Shown here piece by piece: positions 13,201 to 24,919 of a stretch of DNA of 64,000 nt. Numbering within the stretch: position 1 is the first letter of the stretch; every line of letters begins with the position of its first letter. Under the pieces are notes generated by a model that was not told the DNA's origin, did not search any database, and worked only from the letters and a program-made list of their open reading frames with translations. Both the position numbers and the translations under genes were made by a program. The DNA is from Pagrus major (lineage: Eukaryota; Chordata; Actinopteri; Spariformes; Sparidae). The stretch is from assembly GCF_040436345.1 (NCBI RefSeq), contig NC_133230.1, positions 20,532,197 through 20,596,196 of the forward strand, read 5' to 3'.

Positions 13201-16200
13201 TATACTGTGTATGTGGATAATAAATGATCACTCCAATAACAACAAAGTGTAGAAGCTCCTTGCACTAATTTCCTTCCTACGCAGTACCACTTATACTCAG
13301 CAGAGGGAGCTGGAGGCCTCAGGATCAGGACTGGGTCCACTGAGACTTTTTTCACCATCTTATAGTTGACGTGGCTCACAGACCCACAACTGAGTCAGAT
13401 TTTTACCGTAAGACAGCGAGTGATGGATTCACCTGTCATTCTCCATCAGCAGAGCCAGGCGGCCATAATCCCACGCAGCCTTCCTCAGACAGGAGAAGAT
13501 GAGCAACAGGAACTGTAACACAGGACAAGACCATGAATGCAGAGCTCCTGAGAATCTCATTTACACAACCACACACACATTGTCCTCATCTGCTCTGGGC
13601 CTAATATCATGCCAAACCTTTCCATTTATTTGATTTGAAAGCTGAGGCCAGTCTCCATAAAAAGCCTACAAACAAAAGGTTCAAAATACAGCAGCAATAA
13701 TGAGCTATCGTCTTTCTTTAGAGTAGTACGTGGTTGTCTTGGAAACTACCAGAAACAGGTCAACATGCACACGGGAAACACATGCTGAGCACTAATGACG
13801 AACGAGTGTGGTCAATAGCAAGAATAAATCTGAAAAGCCTCCATTCTGCCACAAATGAAGAGCTTATTGTAAGAGAAGAAAGCCTTTTCAATGACATATT
13901 AAGGTTCTCAACAGTGGATTCATGCTGAACAGGCCGGGTTAAATATCTAAGAGCCGAACAGGCCGATGATGGATGAATGTTGACAAATGCAAATTGAGTA
14001 AAAGTGCTGATGAATGTTTGATTTTAATTATGATGTTAACTCATTTGAGTTTGGAAGCCATTTGTTTTAGTGTGCAGGGGTGACAGCAATGTTAATAAGA
14101 AGAAAGCGCCCATAAATGTTGAACGGTTCTTTCTTTAGTGATGCAGGGCTCATGCATACACAATCAGGGCATCCTTGACTTGACTGAGGCTTGTAGATGA
14201 ATCATGAGCGCGTGTTCACATTAGCAGTCAGGGCCCAAAGTCCTTCTACAAATAAGAATCTCTCCAGTATCTCTCAGTTTTTCCATCTCCTCCCTGTTGT
14301 TTTATTATATTTGGTCTCGATGCGTGGGCATGCTCTCCTCCAGTCCCACAGATGATTTATTCTCTATGATGGTGGGATAGATGCAGAGGCGTGCTCCCGT
14401 CACCTGGGGGCGGGGGGGCGGGGGCGTGTTTTGACTCGTGCTTGTCATTAAGAGACAACACGCAACCCTCTCCGTTGTCTTGACAACCAGGCAGCGATAA
14501 AATGAGCCAATTAAAAGACGGAGGTGGCAGATTGAGAGTGATAGCAGTGCAGAGATCAAGCTTGACAAGGCCTGACAGTGGAAAGGAGGTTGTTGTGAGA
14601 GCCTATCATCATCCGAAGACAAATAGTAAACATGTGTTATTGTATGTGAAAGGAAAGATAAAACATGTACATTTAAAGGGACAGTTCACTTGGAAATCTA
14701 AAATACATATTTTTCCTCTATTTACGCTATTAATCTATCCAGATTATTTTGGTGTGAGTGGTCCAGTTTTGGAGATTATGTCTGTAGAGATGTCTGTCTT
14801 CTTTTGAATATTATGGAACTAGATGGCACCCGACTGGAAGAATAATGCCCTGGTTCGTCAAGATAATTGCTGTGAACAGCTTCATGCAGGAACTATTTTC
14901 TTTCTGTGTCACCATGCAGAAGGAAACATCCATCTACTCATGGACAAGAGGTGAGCTAACTAAGCTAGCTAATTTTACAGCTCAGCCAAGTAGGACTCAA
15001 TTAATATTTACATCCTGAGCTGTCATTAGCACTAGCCTCTCATCCACTCGCTTCCTTCTGTGTGGTGTTACTGTGTAGTTCAGTAGAAAGAAAATAGTTC
15101 CTACAGACAGGCAAATATCTCCAAAACTTGACAACTCACACCCAAACAATCTAGATGGATAAATACTCTACAGGCAATGTATTTTGAATTTTTGAGTGAA
15201 CTGTCCCTTTAATGCAATTTGCTATATATGACATACACCTAATGTGTGCTTGCATTTGTGTGCATTGTATGTTTTTATGACATCTAAAACCCCAACAAGG
15301 AGGAGACAAATAAAAAAGATCCACTGTGATTTGAAAGGCGAAGTCTAATTTGAAGTCTGTGTTCATTTTTTGAGGCTTTTCACCGATGAAATAATAAAGT
15401 GCCCAGCTCAGCAGAGGAATATGAAACATAAGAAATATTACTTGGTTATCTGAGCCGGGAACTCTTGATTAAAAACACTCAAAGACATATAAGGTGAATA
15501 TACAGTTAAATAGAATGATTTTTTTCCCTATTCCCACAGCATGGCCTTGAAAGAACACTAACCCATGGATTTGTTGAAGTGAAACAAAGCACAGGTCTGG
15601 CTCTATATAACCTGTTGTCTCACTGCCAGCCCAGCTGGGCTGTCTTCCGCAATGGCCGAGCGGTTAAAGTATGTGTAAGTTCGATCGTGTCCTGTACGCA
15701 TGCGCACAGCCCCTGAGATACCGAGGTTGCAGTTTCGCATCCAGACGAGTACGAGTCCGTTTCTAGCTACAAGCTGTACAGTGCCTGTGTAGGTTGTCTA
15801 TGCTGTGTGACCACCCCTCCCACTCTGTTTTTGTGATTCCTTGTGTTTTTACCTGTTCATGCACATTTATGCATATAATACGGCTCGATCGATTATTGGC
15901 CTGGCCAATTATCAGTTGCGATATTCAGCATTTTTCTGACATTGGAATCAGTGTTTTTATCTGATTGTCGATAGAAATAAGTTAATTCAAACATGCACTC
16001 ATTTGGCTGTGATGCAGCATGTTACCCGGAGAGTAACTTATAACTAAAGTTAATACATTAATGTGGTGATTAAAAAGAACAATATTTGCTTCCAAATACA
16101 GTGGAGCAGAAGGATAAAGTACCAGAAAATGGAAATACTCAAGAAAAGTACCTCAAAACTGTACTTAAGTACAGCACCTGAGTAGAAGAACTTAATGAGA

Positions 16201-19184
16201 TTCCATCACTGATTTTGAATGAACAAATGCTTAAAGGCATTTCAGCTAAACTTTGTGTTGGAGTTTGTATTATTCCAATTTCTAAATATCTACACCAAGT
16301 TTTACATCTCTGCTGTAAATGCATAATGGTTCCACATGTCCATTATCTGTCTGCTTGATTACTGATAATCAGCATTGGCCCTGAAAAAACAAACATACTG
16401 GTTGACCCCTAATCCATTGTATGTGTTGAGTCAGCAGAAATTGATATTTTTAGACGACAGATACTAACCAGGATTTTAAAACGTGAATGTGTTATCATGT
16501 ATGTACATATTGACCAGTACTGTGTTCTTGTGAAGTAAAAAGGGTAGACTGTCATGCATTGGCTATACTTAAAGTATCAGACATAAGGCTGTGTGTATCT
16601 AATGCTGAACAGTGATTAAAACAAGATGTACTCATTACATTCAAATGGTCTTATAATCTACAAATGAACTTAAAACAATGGTCATCATTCCCTGTGGAAA
16701 AAAAACAATACCAAGAACAATTCCTTCTTGCCAAGAAGGGAGGGTCAGATAGTGTTACAGCTCCATATGAAATGTTCATACGGTTTGCCTTTTTATTTAG
16801 CATACTGTAGGTAGATAAGTTATTTTGCTCATTATCCTAAGCATATTTTTGAGTTCACCAGATTCTCCTTAACAGTAAGACTTTATCTTTGACTTTTGGT
16901 AATCCCAGAGAGGACTTGTAGGCACCAGAGCTGTATCCTTTACCTGGGTGTAGACAATCTTCATTGTGTCCTTGATGCTATCACTAGGGGGCACCAAAGT
17001 CTAACATGTGTAAATCTAAAGGCCTTTACAAAGTGGCTGCGTAAAACGTCTGTACCTGTGCACATTAAACGGACAGACTCCTTGTGTTATGGCTTGAACG
17101 ACTTTGATTTAGCTTATAGTCCGCCTCACCAATCAGAACATAACTGATTAATAGGCTAATAATATTAATATTAATATTAATAATCATCATCATCATGACC
17201 TCTTCCTTGCTTATGTAGCTTGGTGTCATCTGTCATCTTTGACTTGCACAGTGCAGGGATTCTGTTTTTCATAATGGTCCCTGTTCCCAGGAGACCATTT
17301 GCTTTCAACATATCCACTACTTTGACAGAGGTGAAATACCTGTCAAAGTACAGGTGTGTTCCTCTTGCAAGAGACTGCGCCATCTGAGCGACTGCATTCA
17401 GACCAGATCAACTAGAAAGCCTAGCTTACGCATTGCTTCTTATCCATAATAAAGGATGGTGGGTGTCGTCATTTTGTCCCTGCTCAGACTCCTCACAAAC
17501 TGATGTGTCGTCATCTGAGCTTTCAGTTTCCTGCTCTACTGTCTCCTCCACCTCATCACCTGACAGCTCAAAGTCTGACTCCCCTTCCACTATTCTGAGT
17601 AAAATCCTTTCTGCCTCACTCAGCTCTCTGTTTTCTGAAGTATGGAAATTGGTAAAAACAGGAGGTAGTAAGTCCTGCTGTCCACTACAGAGGACATTGC
17701 ATAAAAGTTGTGTTTTGAAAGGGTTAAAATGGTTGTACATTTCTAAAATCTTACTTAATTGAAGTTAAGACTCTTATATTGAAGAAACTATTTGATTAAT
17801 AGCAATAGAAATATCATATCTGCAGAAAAATTATCACGTGCCTCTCTTGTTGCCATAAAATGTGAAAAGCTGAGATGGCAGCCATTTTGAAAAGAAAGTG
17901 CTTGTCCCTAATAGCCACACCCCCACAACTGTGGCATCACTAGAAAGCCCGGGATGTCCTCTAGACAATACAGTCTGACTCAAATAGATTGCATGAATGG
18001 TGCTTGAGTTAGAGGTCTCAGACTCATGTCCCCCACAGAGGACAAAAATTAATTGCTGGGTCATCTGAGGATAAGGACATCTGACCATCCTTTGCAGGGT
18101 CACCGGAGGCTGGAGCCTATCCCAGCATGCACTGAGACACCAACAGTCACAGTCTGTCATAGAGAGTCTCGAATTAACCTAACTGCCTGACGAATACCAC
18201 ACATTTTGAATGTAATTTCATGTTTGAAACCCATGAAGGAGAGCATGCAAACTTCCCGGGTTAGAGTTAGACCCCAGGATCTCCTTCTTGTAACAGCTTC
18301 ACCACCTGACACAGTATACACGACCCTTGCAATACTCAATAAAAGTGTGTTGGCATGTTTCCAATACACAGCGTGTCTGCATTCATTTCACTCATTCATG
18401 TATGATGTCCAGCACTCCGAACACTCCTCATGCACCTCTTGTTGTCTGTTTAGATCAGGGCACTTCATAACATCTCAATGGGGTGTTGGCAGCTTTGGAT
18501 TTATTCAGAGACCTTGTTGTCAAGGTCCTCTAAGCTGCAGCAGCACACAAAGAATAGATGATTCAGAGTGTAAAAGGTGGACAACAAGCTTCCTGTTAAA
18601 GAGAGGACATGTGATTCTAACTAGAGCTGAAATTAATCGCTGATTAATTGATTTGCCGATGGCTAGAAAACACCTACTTTAATAATTGATCATTTCCATC
18701 CTCTCCTCTGTTTCAAGCTTCTCAAATGTGAACATTCTCTGGTTGTCTATTACGCATAACTTAAAAAATTCTGCTGGTTTTATTAAAGCTGGTATTATAA
18801 ATGGTTATTATAGAAAGTGAGACTAAAGGAAAATGGCAGAACAATGTTTTGAAAGCTGTTTCATATCAACATTTACAAACAAATGGTAATTGACAATAGC
18901 TTTACTGGATTAAACTGTGTATATTATTGTGTGTGTGTGTGTGTGTGTCTGCGTGTGTGTGTGTGAGTCTGTACCATCCACAGCACCCCATTGATGGCGA
19001 GGACCGTGGGCACCCCTCCAAACGGCAGACCCTGGAGGACGCTGCTGCGGGAGTGCGAGCGGTAGCATCTCTCAGCAGTGCTGTTATCCTCCCCAAACTG
19101 GTCCAGGAAGCTCAGAACATCCAGCTCCAAAGCTCTCCCCTCCACAGGGGGCGCTCTCGTCACAAACAGCTCAGAGTGCGCCAT
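1271..19184 (-). CDS. tmem63c: TMEM63C, calcium-permeable stress-gated cation channel (OSCA/TMEM63 family)
   Basis: TMEM63 proteins are membrane cation channels gated by osmotic or mechanical stress. I assembled 21 coding exons on the minus strand, 5' to 3': 18975-19184, 13433-13512, 11991-12078, 10830-10867, 9973-10115, 9006-9057, 8782-8890, 7786-7859, 7571-7651, 7367-7487, 7048-7181, 6764-6886, 5477-5630, 5273-5379, 4534-4620, 4080-4242, 3868-3973, 2859-3026, 2640-2752, 2501-2551, 1271-1498. All splice phases agree and give 2430 nt (809 aa); human TMEM63C is about that length. Family hallmarks seen are [11 protein letters not shown]-like ([15 protein letters not shown], aa 47-60), [10 protein letters not shown] with NDSLTSL (about 85-100), YLSFQRHI and LPVNFSG (about 155-183), a cytosolic RNA-binding-like RTLMIT...PREISDP loop (about 243), FFLTTPAII and MDKFNVT (about 440-460), [12 protein letters not shown] (about 474), [17 protein letters not shown] and the C-terminal FVASVL. 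Hydrophobic segments fit about 11 helices. Start MAHSEL is chosen as the first in-frame ATG of its exon. The 51-nt exon 2501-2551 is the least certain. Confidence 0.95.
3100..3219. mobile_element. Short MITE-like element in tmem63c intron
   Basis: The left end (AAAGGTCCAGTGTGTAAGAT at 3103) and the right end form imperfect terminal inverted repeats: the reverse complement of the right end starts TTTAAATGTGCAATATGTAG. Both ends match the AAAGGT(C/G)CA(A/G)T(A/G)TGTA-type termini seen at several other places in this window. There is no coding capacity. It lies between tmem63c exons 2859-3026 and 3868-3973. Confidence 0.6.
8468..8756. mobile_element. MITE with about 20-bp terminal inverted repeats
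   Basis: The left end has GGTCCAGTGTGTAGG at 8473. The right end carries its exact reverse complement, CCTACACACTGGACC, ending near 8751, followed by TTTAA. The body is about 290 bp, AT-rich and non-coding. It is inserted in the tmem63c intron between 7859 and 8782. It shares termini with the element at 3100. Confidence 0.75.
12251..12282 (+). repeat. (TG)n microsatellite
   Basis: An interrupted TG repeat in the tmem63c intron between 12078 and 13433. Confidence 0.85.
14406..14426 (+). other. G-quadruplex candidate
   Basis: The run GGGGGCGGGGGGGCGGGGGC contains G tracts of 5, 7 and 5 separated by single C residues. The 7-G tract can supply two 3-G runs, giving four tracts with one-base loops. 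On the tmem63c sense strand it is a C-rich run. It lies in the intron between 13433 and 18975. Confidence 0.6.
14672..15212. mobile_element. About 540-bp MITE ending in TTAAAGGGACAGTTCACT
   Basis: The left end at 14673 reads TTAAAGGGACAGTTCACT. The right end ends AGTGAACTGTCCCTTTAA at 15212, an exact inverted copy. The subterminal sequences (AAATCTAAAATACAT and its counterpart ATGTATTTTGAATTTTTG) also match imperfectly. This terminus is common in perch-like fish genomes, from general knowledge. TTAA at both edges fits a piggyBac-type target, which is an inference. Confidence 0.85.
15649..15745 (+). other. tRNA-like sequence (possible SINE head or tRNA pseudogene)
   Basis: TGGCCGAGCGGTTAAAG at 15653 is a good RNA polymerase III A box of the Ser/Leu tRNA type. 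About 65 bases later AGTTTCGCATCC (15731) is only a rough B box, and I cannot fold a convincing cloverleaf. A decayed tRNA or tRNA-derived SINE fits better than a functional gene. Confidence 0.35.
17157..17197. repeat. AT-rich simple repeat (TAATAT/ATC units)
   Basis: A run of ATTAAT units followed by four ATC triplets. It abuts the 3' end of the piggyBac remnant. Confidence 0.8.
17177..17740 (-). pseudogene. piggyBac-type transposase remnant, internally deleted
   Basis: Two minus-strand coding fragments are visible. At 17640-17426 there is an acidic N-terminal region ([12 protein letters not shown] and [12 protein letters not shown], about 40 Glu/Asp-rich residues) typical of piggyBac-derived transposases. 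At 17425-17177 there is the DDE-domain segment [20 protein letters not shown] followed by [14 protein letters not shown], a signature of PGBD4-like elements. In an intact transposase of about 580 aa these are separated by several hundred residues, so the middle is missing and the C-terminal Cys-rich end is absent. It lies in the tmem63c intron between exons 13433-13512 and 18975-19184. It cannot encode an active enzyme. Confidence 0.85.
18085..18270 (+). mobile_element. LINE-like dispersed repeat fragment
   Basis: GGTCACCGGAGGCTGGAGCC, TATCCCAGCATGCACTGAG, AGTCTC.AATTAACCTAACTG and GAGCATGCAAACTTCC are all pieces of a very widespread teleost repeat that I recall as a LINE 3' region. The copy is gapped and degraded. 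Family assignment was not checked. Confidence 0.55.
18621..18890. repeat. Dispersed teleost repeat (ATTAATCGATTAAT-type)
   Basis: It begins AGAGCTGAAATTAATCGCTG and includes ATTAATTGATTTG and CTCAAATGTG. Related copies are at 40965-41226 and 59020-59313. It is non-coding and lies in a tmem63c intron. Confidence 0.6.
18929..18965 (+). repeat. (GT)n microsatellite touching the tmem63c exon 1 donor
   Basis: An interrupted GT repeat ends about 10 bp from the splice donor at 18973-18974. On the transcript strand it is a CA repeat just inside the intron, a position where length can modulate splicing. Confidence 0.9.
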
Positions 19185-19198
19185 CAGCACTGGACCAT
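19184..19198 (-). promoter_or_regulatory. Four-codon uORF overlapping the tmem63c start codon
   Basis: At the 5' edge of the first coding exon an out-of-frame ATG at 19198 opens the minimal reading frame ATG GTC CAG TGC TGA. The last A of its stop codon is the first A of the tmem63c start ATG (TGATG arrangement). If the exon begins at the AG acceptor at 19201-19202, every transcript with this start carries the uORF. Termination-reinitiation control is an inference. Confidence 0.45.
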
Positions 19199-22100
19199 AC
19201 CTGAAGGAGAAAACAGAGAAATAAACGCCTTTAGCCAAGTTTGGTCAACTCTTTGAGACACATCCGCTGAAGCGCTCAGCTGCCTGCACATAATATTACC
19301 AAACCCAATATCTAAGCTTCAACCTGAGAGGCTAAAAAAACCCACCACACTGAACTTCACAATGGCTCTTCAGAACATCTATGTTTTAAACAGTCTATTG
19401 TTGTAAGTAAGGCCGTAGCATGTAGTACATTGAGAAACGGTGCATTTTATTGCTTATGAATGTAATTTCATGTGTTATTTCTCTCTCAGAAGAATCATAG
19501 TCCTGTTTTAAACAGGAGCTTCCAGTCTTAGTCATATCATCTGTTGCCATAGTGGCCAGCTTTTCAACAACCTACACCAGCCTGTATTTATAAGGACTGA
19601 GAATTACGATGTTTTGCGATTTTTAATGGAGACGGTGAGTAGTGGTGTGGTGTTGGTAATAAGCTATGAAATTGGAAGTTAATGCTCTGTTTTCAACATT
19701 CAACCGTTCTGACTCATTTTGCTCAGTGTCTGCTGCTCACTCTAAGTGCAGTTGTGATAGTATTTGCAAGGATCAATGTGATGATGACCACGGTCCATTA
19801 GCAGCCATTGATCTGTGTCTGTTTCTGTATCTGACAAGTCAAAGTGGAGAATTCACATGAAAGCGACAAGCTAACTGGATGACAGATACACTGCAGGCTT
19901 TTTAAAAAGCCATGAAATTCAACAAGAAGATGCTAAGAAGCCCATTCAGCGACATAGCCAAGAAGATATTTCTTCTGTGGGAATAACGTGACAAGAGTTG
20001 AAGCTTTAAATGTGTGTTGCACAGCTTGTTGGGGATTGGCTTTTTGTGTATTTCCCTCTGTCGAGAGAAGCATGTACAGGATATGATCATTCACAGTGCC
20101 ATGACCACAGAACGGAGGTCTGAACCATCTGTCCTCCAGCAGCACACATTCAGCTCACTTTCGATCAATACAGTCCCGACTCCCAGCTGCTCGGCTTGTG
20201 TACACTCCTCACTGAATAAACAGTCTGAGGAAATGGAGCAGTAACAGAGTGCTGACAAAGCTTTGCATCAATACTGCGATTCCAGCTGAGTGAAAGGCAT
20301 CAATCATTGGATTTCATGGGAAAAATGACGATCAACAATACATTCTGAGACGCTGTTACTGTGGCAGAACGGCGTGGTTGGTAGTAAACACAGCGCCGCA
20401 GCAGTAAAACGGCAGCCAAAACTGCATCACAACCCCGCTGCTGTCCAACTCTCACAAGACTCATGAGGTAACAGGAGAGGAAGCTAAAGGCCTCCAAACT
20501 GGCAAACACGATTAATCACTGCGCCAATGATGTCACTTCCTGAGAAGCTCCATCACCGTTTTGTGAGGCATTTTACCAAACAGCACTTATTGTGCAACAG
20601 AAGCCACAGCATGATGTCTAATGTAGGAGGCGAGCTGATCAATGGCAGCGCTGCTGGACTGCTGTACATCACACTGTCAGCAGAGAAGCACAAAAATACA
20701 AGCCAGTAGCCTTTTAGCAGCTCTTTCAGCACCACTTTAGTCTCATTCTTACTTCCTGTTGTGAAACTGTATAGCTTGCAGTCAATATTCAGATGCCGTC
20801 AGACACACAGCATCTGAAACTCCCTTTGGAGACAACTCGGGAGAAGATTCACCGAGGATGGGTCACAAAGCAAATCCATAACACACACACAGGCTGCAGA
20901 GTGTTTCCACAGAAGCCGATGTACCATCAACCACGCTTTCTCTCTCTACCAATAATGTATTAAGCCATCGATATGCACAGAGGGATTATTTACAGCTAAA
21001 ATGGATTAATAAACACACAGGCGTACACTAGAAGGAGAGAGCATCGGTTCTAAAATCAAACTGAGAGTCTCCTCTTGTTAAATGGTTGATCACATGGTTA
21101 TGTTATGGTAGTTTAATCATGGGCCTTTATCTCACTAGATTCTTTTCATTGTAAATATAGTGAATAACAGATTTTAGGTGAAGATTTGTGTCTAAAATTG
21201 TCAAATCTTCAAACAAACTGATGGATTAAACTAACTTGATTTACAAGAGACGTTTGAGGTGTGTGATCAATAGTCCAATAAATCAATAAAAACATCAAGA
21301 TTTAGTCTTGAAAGCTGTTTATTAAAATAAAAGTCATTGCTTGTGATGGAAGTATGGTGGTACTGTTGCCAGATTCCTGCCTGTTCTTTAATTAATTCAA
21401 TAATCATTTTGAAAAGCCTAAAAATGGAAAGCTGCGTCGAACTACTCCGTGACTATTTTTAGACTCCTGTGATGAGCTGATGGTAGCAAACAAATCAAGA
21501 GCAGCAACAGGAGCTAAATCAAACAGAAATGACGCCTCAACATGGAAGAAAGCAAAACTAGCAAGCTGTAAACTGGGAGGACACAGAGCTCGAACAAAGT
21601 TTGACATGCAGAAGCTTAAACAGACCTTTATCGCCTCATGGAGCAGTTCTTCTTCCTGCATCAGACCAGTCATTCACTTTCAACGCTGCTGGCTGTTGAT
21701 GCTAACAGTGAAACTCCTCCTCTCCACCTCCAGAACAGAGCAGGATGCTGAGGGATACAGGCTGACTGTGGTGTGGTTTCACACAACATTTGGACAAACG
21801 TCACAGCATGACTCAGCAGTTTAACTCCACGGATATTCTCTTGCTGTCACACCTCTCACATATAAACACTCAAACTTGCTCACAGTTATCCCACGGTGTC
21901 TATTTCCTCTCCAGCTTACTGAACTCTGCAAATCTGAAGTCTTTCTAATCCTCTCCCTCTGCTCATTTCTCTCCTCATCCCTCAACCGGGCTGCCAAGCC
22001 AACGCAGCAGATTACAAACTGATGTTTGGCTTGGGAGGCAGTGTTGTGCCTCCCTCTGGCAGCATGAGTGAAATCGCTCCTCTGTGCTCAGTTAGACTAT

Positions 22101-22519
22101 TATAATCACAGATGCTGAAGTCAGTGCAGGAGCCGTGAGCTGGGTGATGCGATATACCTGAGTTTGAGTCAGAGAAGCAGAAAAAAAGGGCGAGCTGTGA
22201 AGAGGGAAAGCTAACTCAGGTCAGCTAATCTGCTCATCGCACCAGAAAAAACAGCTGAGGTGTCCGTGTGTGTGTGTTTTTGTGTGAAACAGAGGGGCTA
22301 TCATCCCCGAGGTGATACAGACAAAACAATTAAACTGGGAGTCAGAAGATCGATAACTTGCAATAAACCCTGATTCAATCCAGATGCCTATAATCAGTCT
22401 CTCATAATACTTTGATCAAATCAGCTTCAGCTGTAGCCCTGCTTATTATGTTGGTGCTGTCACCAACTACACATTTATATAAAGAAACAAGACAAGACAG
22501 GAATATTGTTTACCATGTT

Positions 22520-22840
22520 TGCCATCTTCATTTAGCATGCTAGCATATGCTAACTAGCACTTAACACAAAGTACAGCTGAGGCCAAAAAAACTAAAATAA
22601 CTGGTAGTGAAAAAGGAAAAGTCAGGGGTTTGCCAAAGTCAGTAAGATTCATCCTCTCGGGAGCATCAATGAATGTACAATAAATTTCAGCCTACACATA
22701 ACTAGACATTGCTCGTCATGGAGCCGTGCCACTAACATAGCTAAAAACCCTGGGGAGATGGTGGGTGATGGTGCCCAACAAAGTTCACTGCCAAGATTTA
22801 AACCAAGTGCTTTAGCATCCACTACTCACTTTTATCATCC
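22520..22840. repeat. Dispersed teleost repeat (AGTACAGCTGAGG-type)
   Basis: It contains CATGCTAGCATATGCTAACT, ACACAAAGTACAGCTGAGGC, AAAAGTCAGGGGTTTGCCAA and AAGATTCATCCTCTCGGG, the order seen in a well-known fish interspersed repeat. A shorter piece with the same GCATGCTAACATG wording is near 8400. Confidence 0.6.
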
Positions 22841-24629
22841 TCTAAATTACCTCACCAGATGCCTAAACAAGTGATTTGTCATGCTGAAATGAGGATCTGG
22901 ATCTATGTTTTCATGTATAAAGCCATGACAGGTAACATATTTACATCCAAACATGTTTTAAGAGACTGGTTATTTATTCCCAGTGGCACCAAAGCCTCAT
23001 CAACAACATAAACCATTTGGTGGACAGCCCCGGAAGAGCGTTCCCTCTCATCGTCACAACATTCTTTCGGATCAAGATCCATGACCTGCTGGAGGGAATG
23101 AAAGACAGATTGCCCCTTTTTTGCAGAAGAGAGAGCAGAACCATTAATAAAATGTGAACTTGCGTTGACTTCCAAAGCTCTGCACCTTATCAACTGTCAG
23201 CTACTGTGAGATAGCTGATAGCCGCCGCCCCCCCGAAGGACAAGTAGCAATCACCATAAATAAAAGAATAATAGCTTCAGAGTTGCTGTTTTCTGTTCTT
23301 GACTGCAGCGGCTGCAGCCTTGTTTTCCCCATCCACTCTTCTGTTTGTGCTGGCAAAGACTGTTCTCTCAGCCTGAGACAGCGATACCTGCACGGTAGAG
23401 AAAGGCTTGACGTTTCCCCAGTCGTCGACTTCATCTCAAAGGCCCGAAGCTGGTAGAATATGCATGAGTGATTTCTAGCTGTGCTCTGCATGTTAATATA
23501 AAGCCCAGACACTGATTATGGAAATTCTGGTGTTTAAAAGGTGTTCAGTTAAAACAATCCGTCTCTAATTAACTGTTAACAAGCCATCAAAGCTCCGCTT
23601 ACATGAGATGACATGTCCTGGAAGCTAATCTTTTCCAGTACTTTTCACTCGTGGTGTGCTGAGAGGCATGGGCGCATACCAAGAAGGTGACAAGAGGTGG
23701 ACATAATAATGTAAATACATCTTGACTTAAAGAATGACAGCTTTAAAGTACATATTTTTTTTGGTAATTGGGCAGTGGAACAAGGTGAAATCACAACGCT
23801 GACATAGAAAGTTAATATGGCAAACATGCTGCTTTTTAGACATCCAGCAGACATGGAGGAACACTAGCATCATGGATGTGGGAACTAACGGCAGCAGAGA
23901 GAGCAAGAAGAGAGAGCGGATATGGACCACAGGCTGTACAAACTTTCTTTGACCATGGAGCCTAAATTAGCTCTACAATTATGTGGTTCAATCAAGTGTT
24001 CAAACTACACTGCAGACTGGAGTCTCTGTTAATAGTTATAGATCAGCGTTATATACGTCCTTGCCTCTATGAAACGTCTGCATTATTACAAACTATGAGT
24101 CTGTTTATCCCTGGCACTGACAGGCACCTTTGGTGATCACATGCTGTCACACGTCACGCACCTGCAAGTACAACATAGATGGTTCGGCCTCTTTGGATCT
24201 CTGTTGGTTGCCTGTAAATTCCTACATCAGCCCAGAATGACAAACCTCAGTTATGGATGGCAAATGCACCGAACTGAAATTCAACCTTTGTGGCATCATT
24301 TGTCACTGTGACAATGTTATTTCAGGATTCCGAAGTCATTTTCACTGGGAGTTTACATTATTTTGTCTACCCCCAACGAACTATTTTTACTCCTCTATTT
24401 TCTGCAGGCCATAGTTAAGATATCCAATAATACACATGAACCAGGGGCTGAATTGTGGTTTAATAATGTCTTATCTAAGCAGCACTCCAACATAATCGTG
24501 GCCAGAGTTGATGCGCATTTGCAAATCACATGAGGGGTGTAATGAGACTCCTGCAGCTTATCTATGCTCTCATTCAGTTACATCCATTCCATTGCAAAAA
24601 CCTGGAAATTACACCTGTTTTGGCTTGTT

Positions 24630-24919
24630 GAACATCTCATTTTAAAACTATATGCTGCTTAACAGCCTTCACTCTTCTGTGGCGGCTTTCGACAGGATTT
24701 GCGGAACCTGCTGTGGGGATTTGCTCCCTGCTAGGCATTATTGAGTTTGGCCAGTAATGCTGGCCTATGAGGCCTGGCTCTAATTCAACCCAAAGGTGTT
24801 TGATGGGGTATAGGATACTGCGTTCTGGACGTGACTCTAAAATATAATGGTATGCCGAAGCATTATGATTTATTTTGCCAAGATTGGAAGTGTCCACATA
24901 CTTTTGTCCATATAGTGCA
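24630..24919 (-). mobile_element. Tc1/mariner-type element fragment
   Basis: The minus strand starts TGCACTATATGGACAAAAGT, the terminal sequence of a common fish DNA transposon I associate with the Tc1/mariner superfamily. It continues with coding-like decay (LILY-type PIKHLWVELEPGLIGQHYWP). Only one terminus is clear, and the copy is truncated at the 24.6-kb side. The superfamily assignment is from memory. Confidence 0.55.

Noticed and set aside
17834-17840. Another CACGTG hexamer in a tmem63c intron (also near 4400)
   Set aside because: An isolated hexamer far from any clock gene promoter; expected by chance.
18206-18643. Plus-strand open frame of 145 codons
   Set aside because: It runs through repeat-derived sequence with no coding signature.
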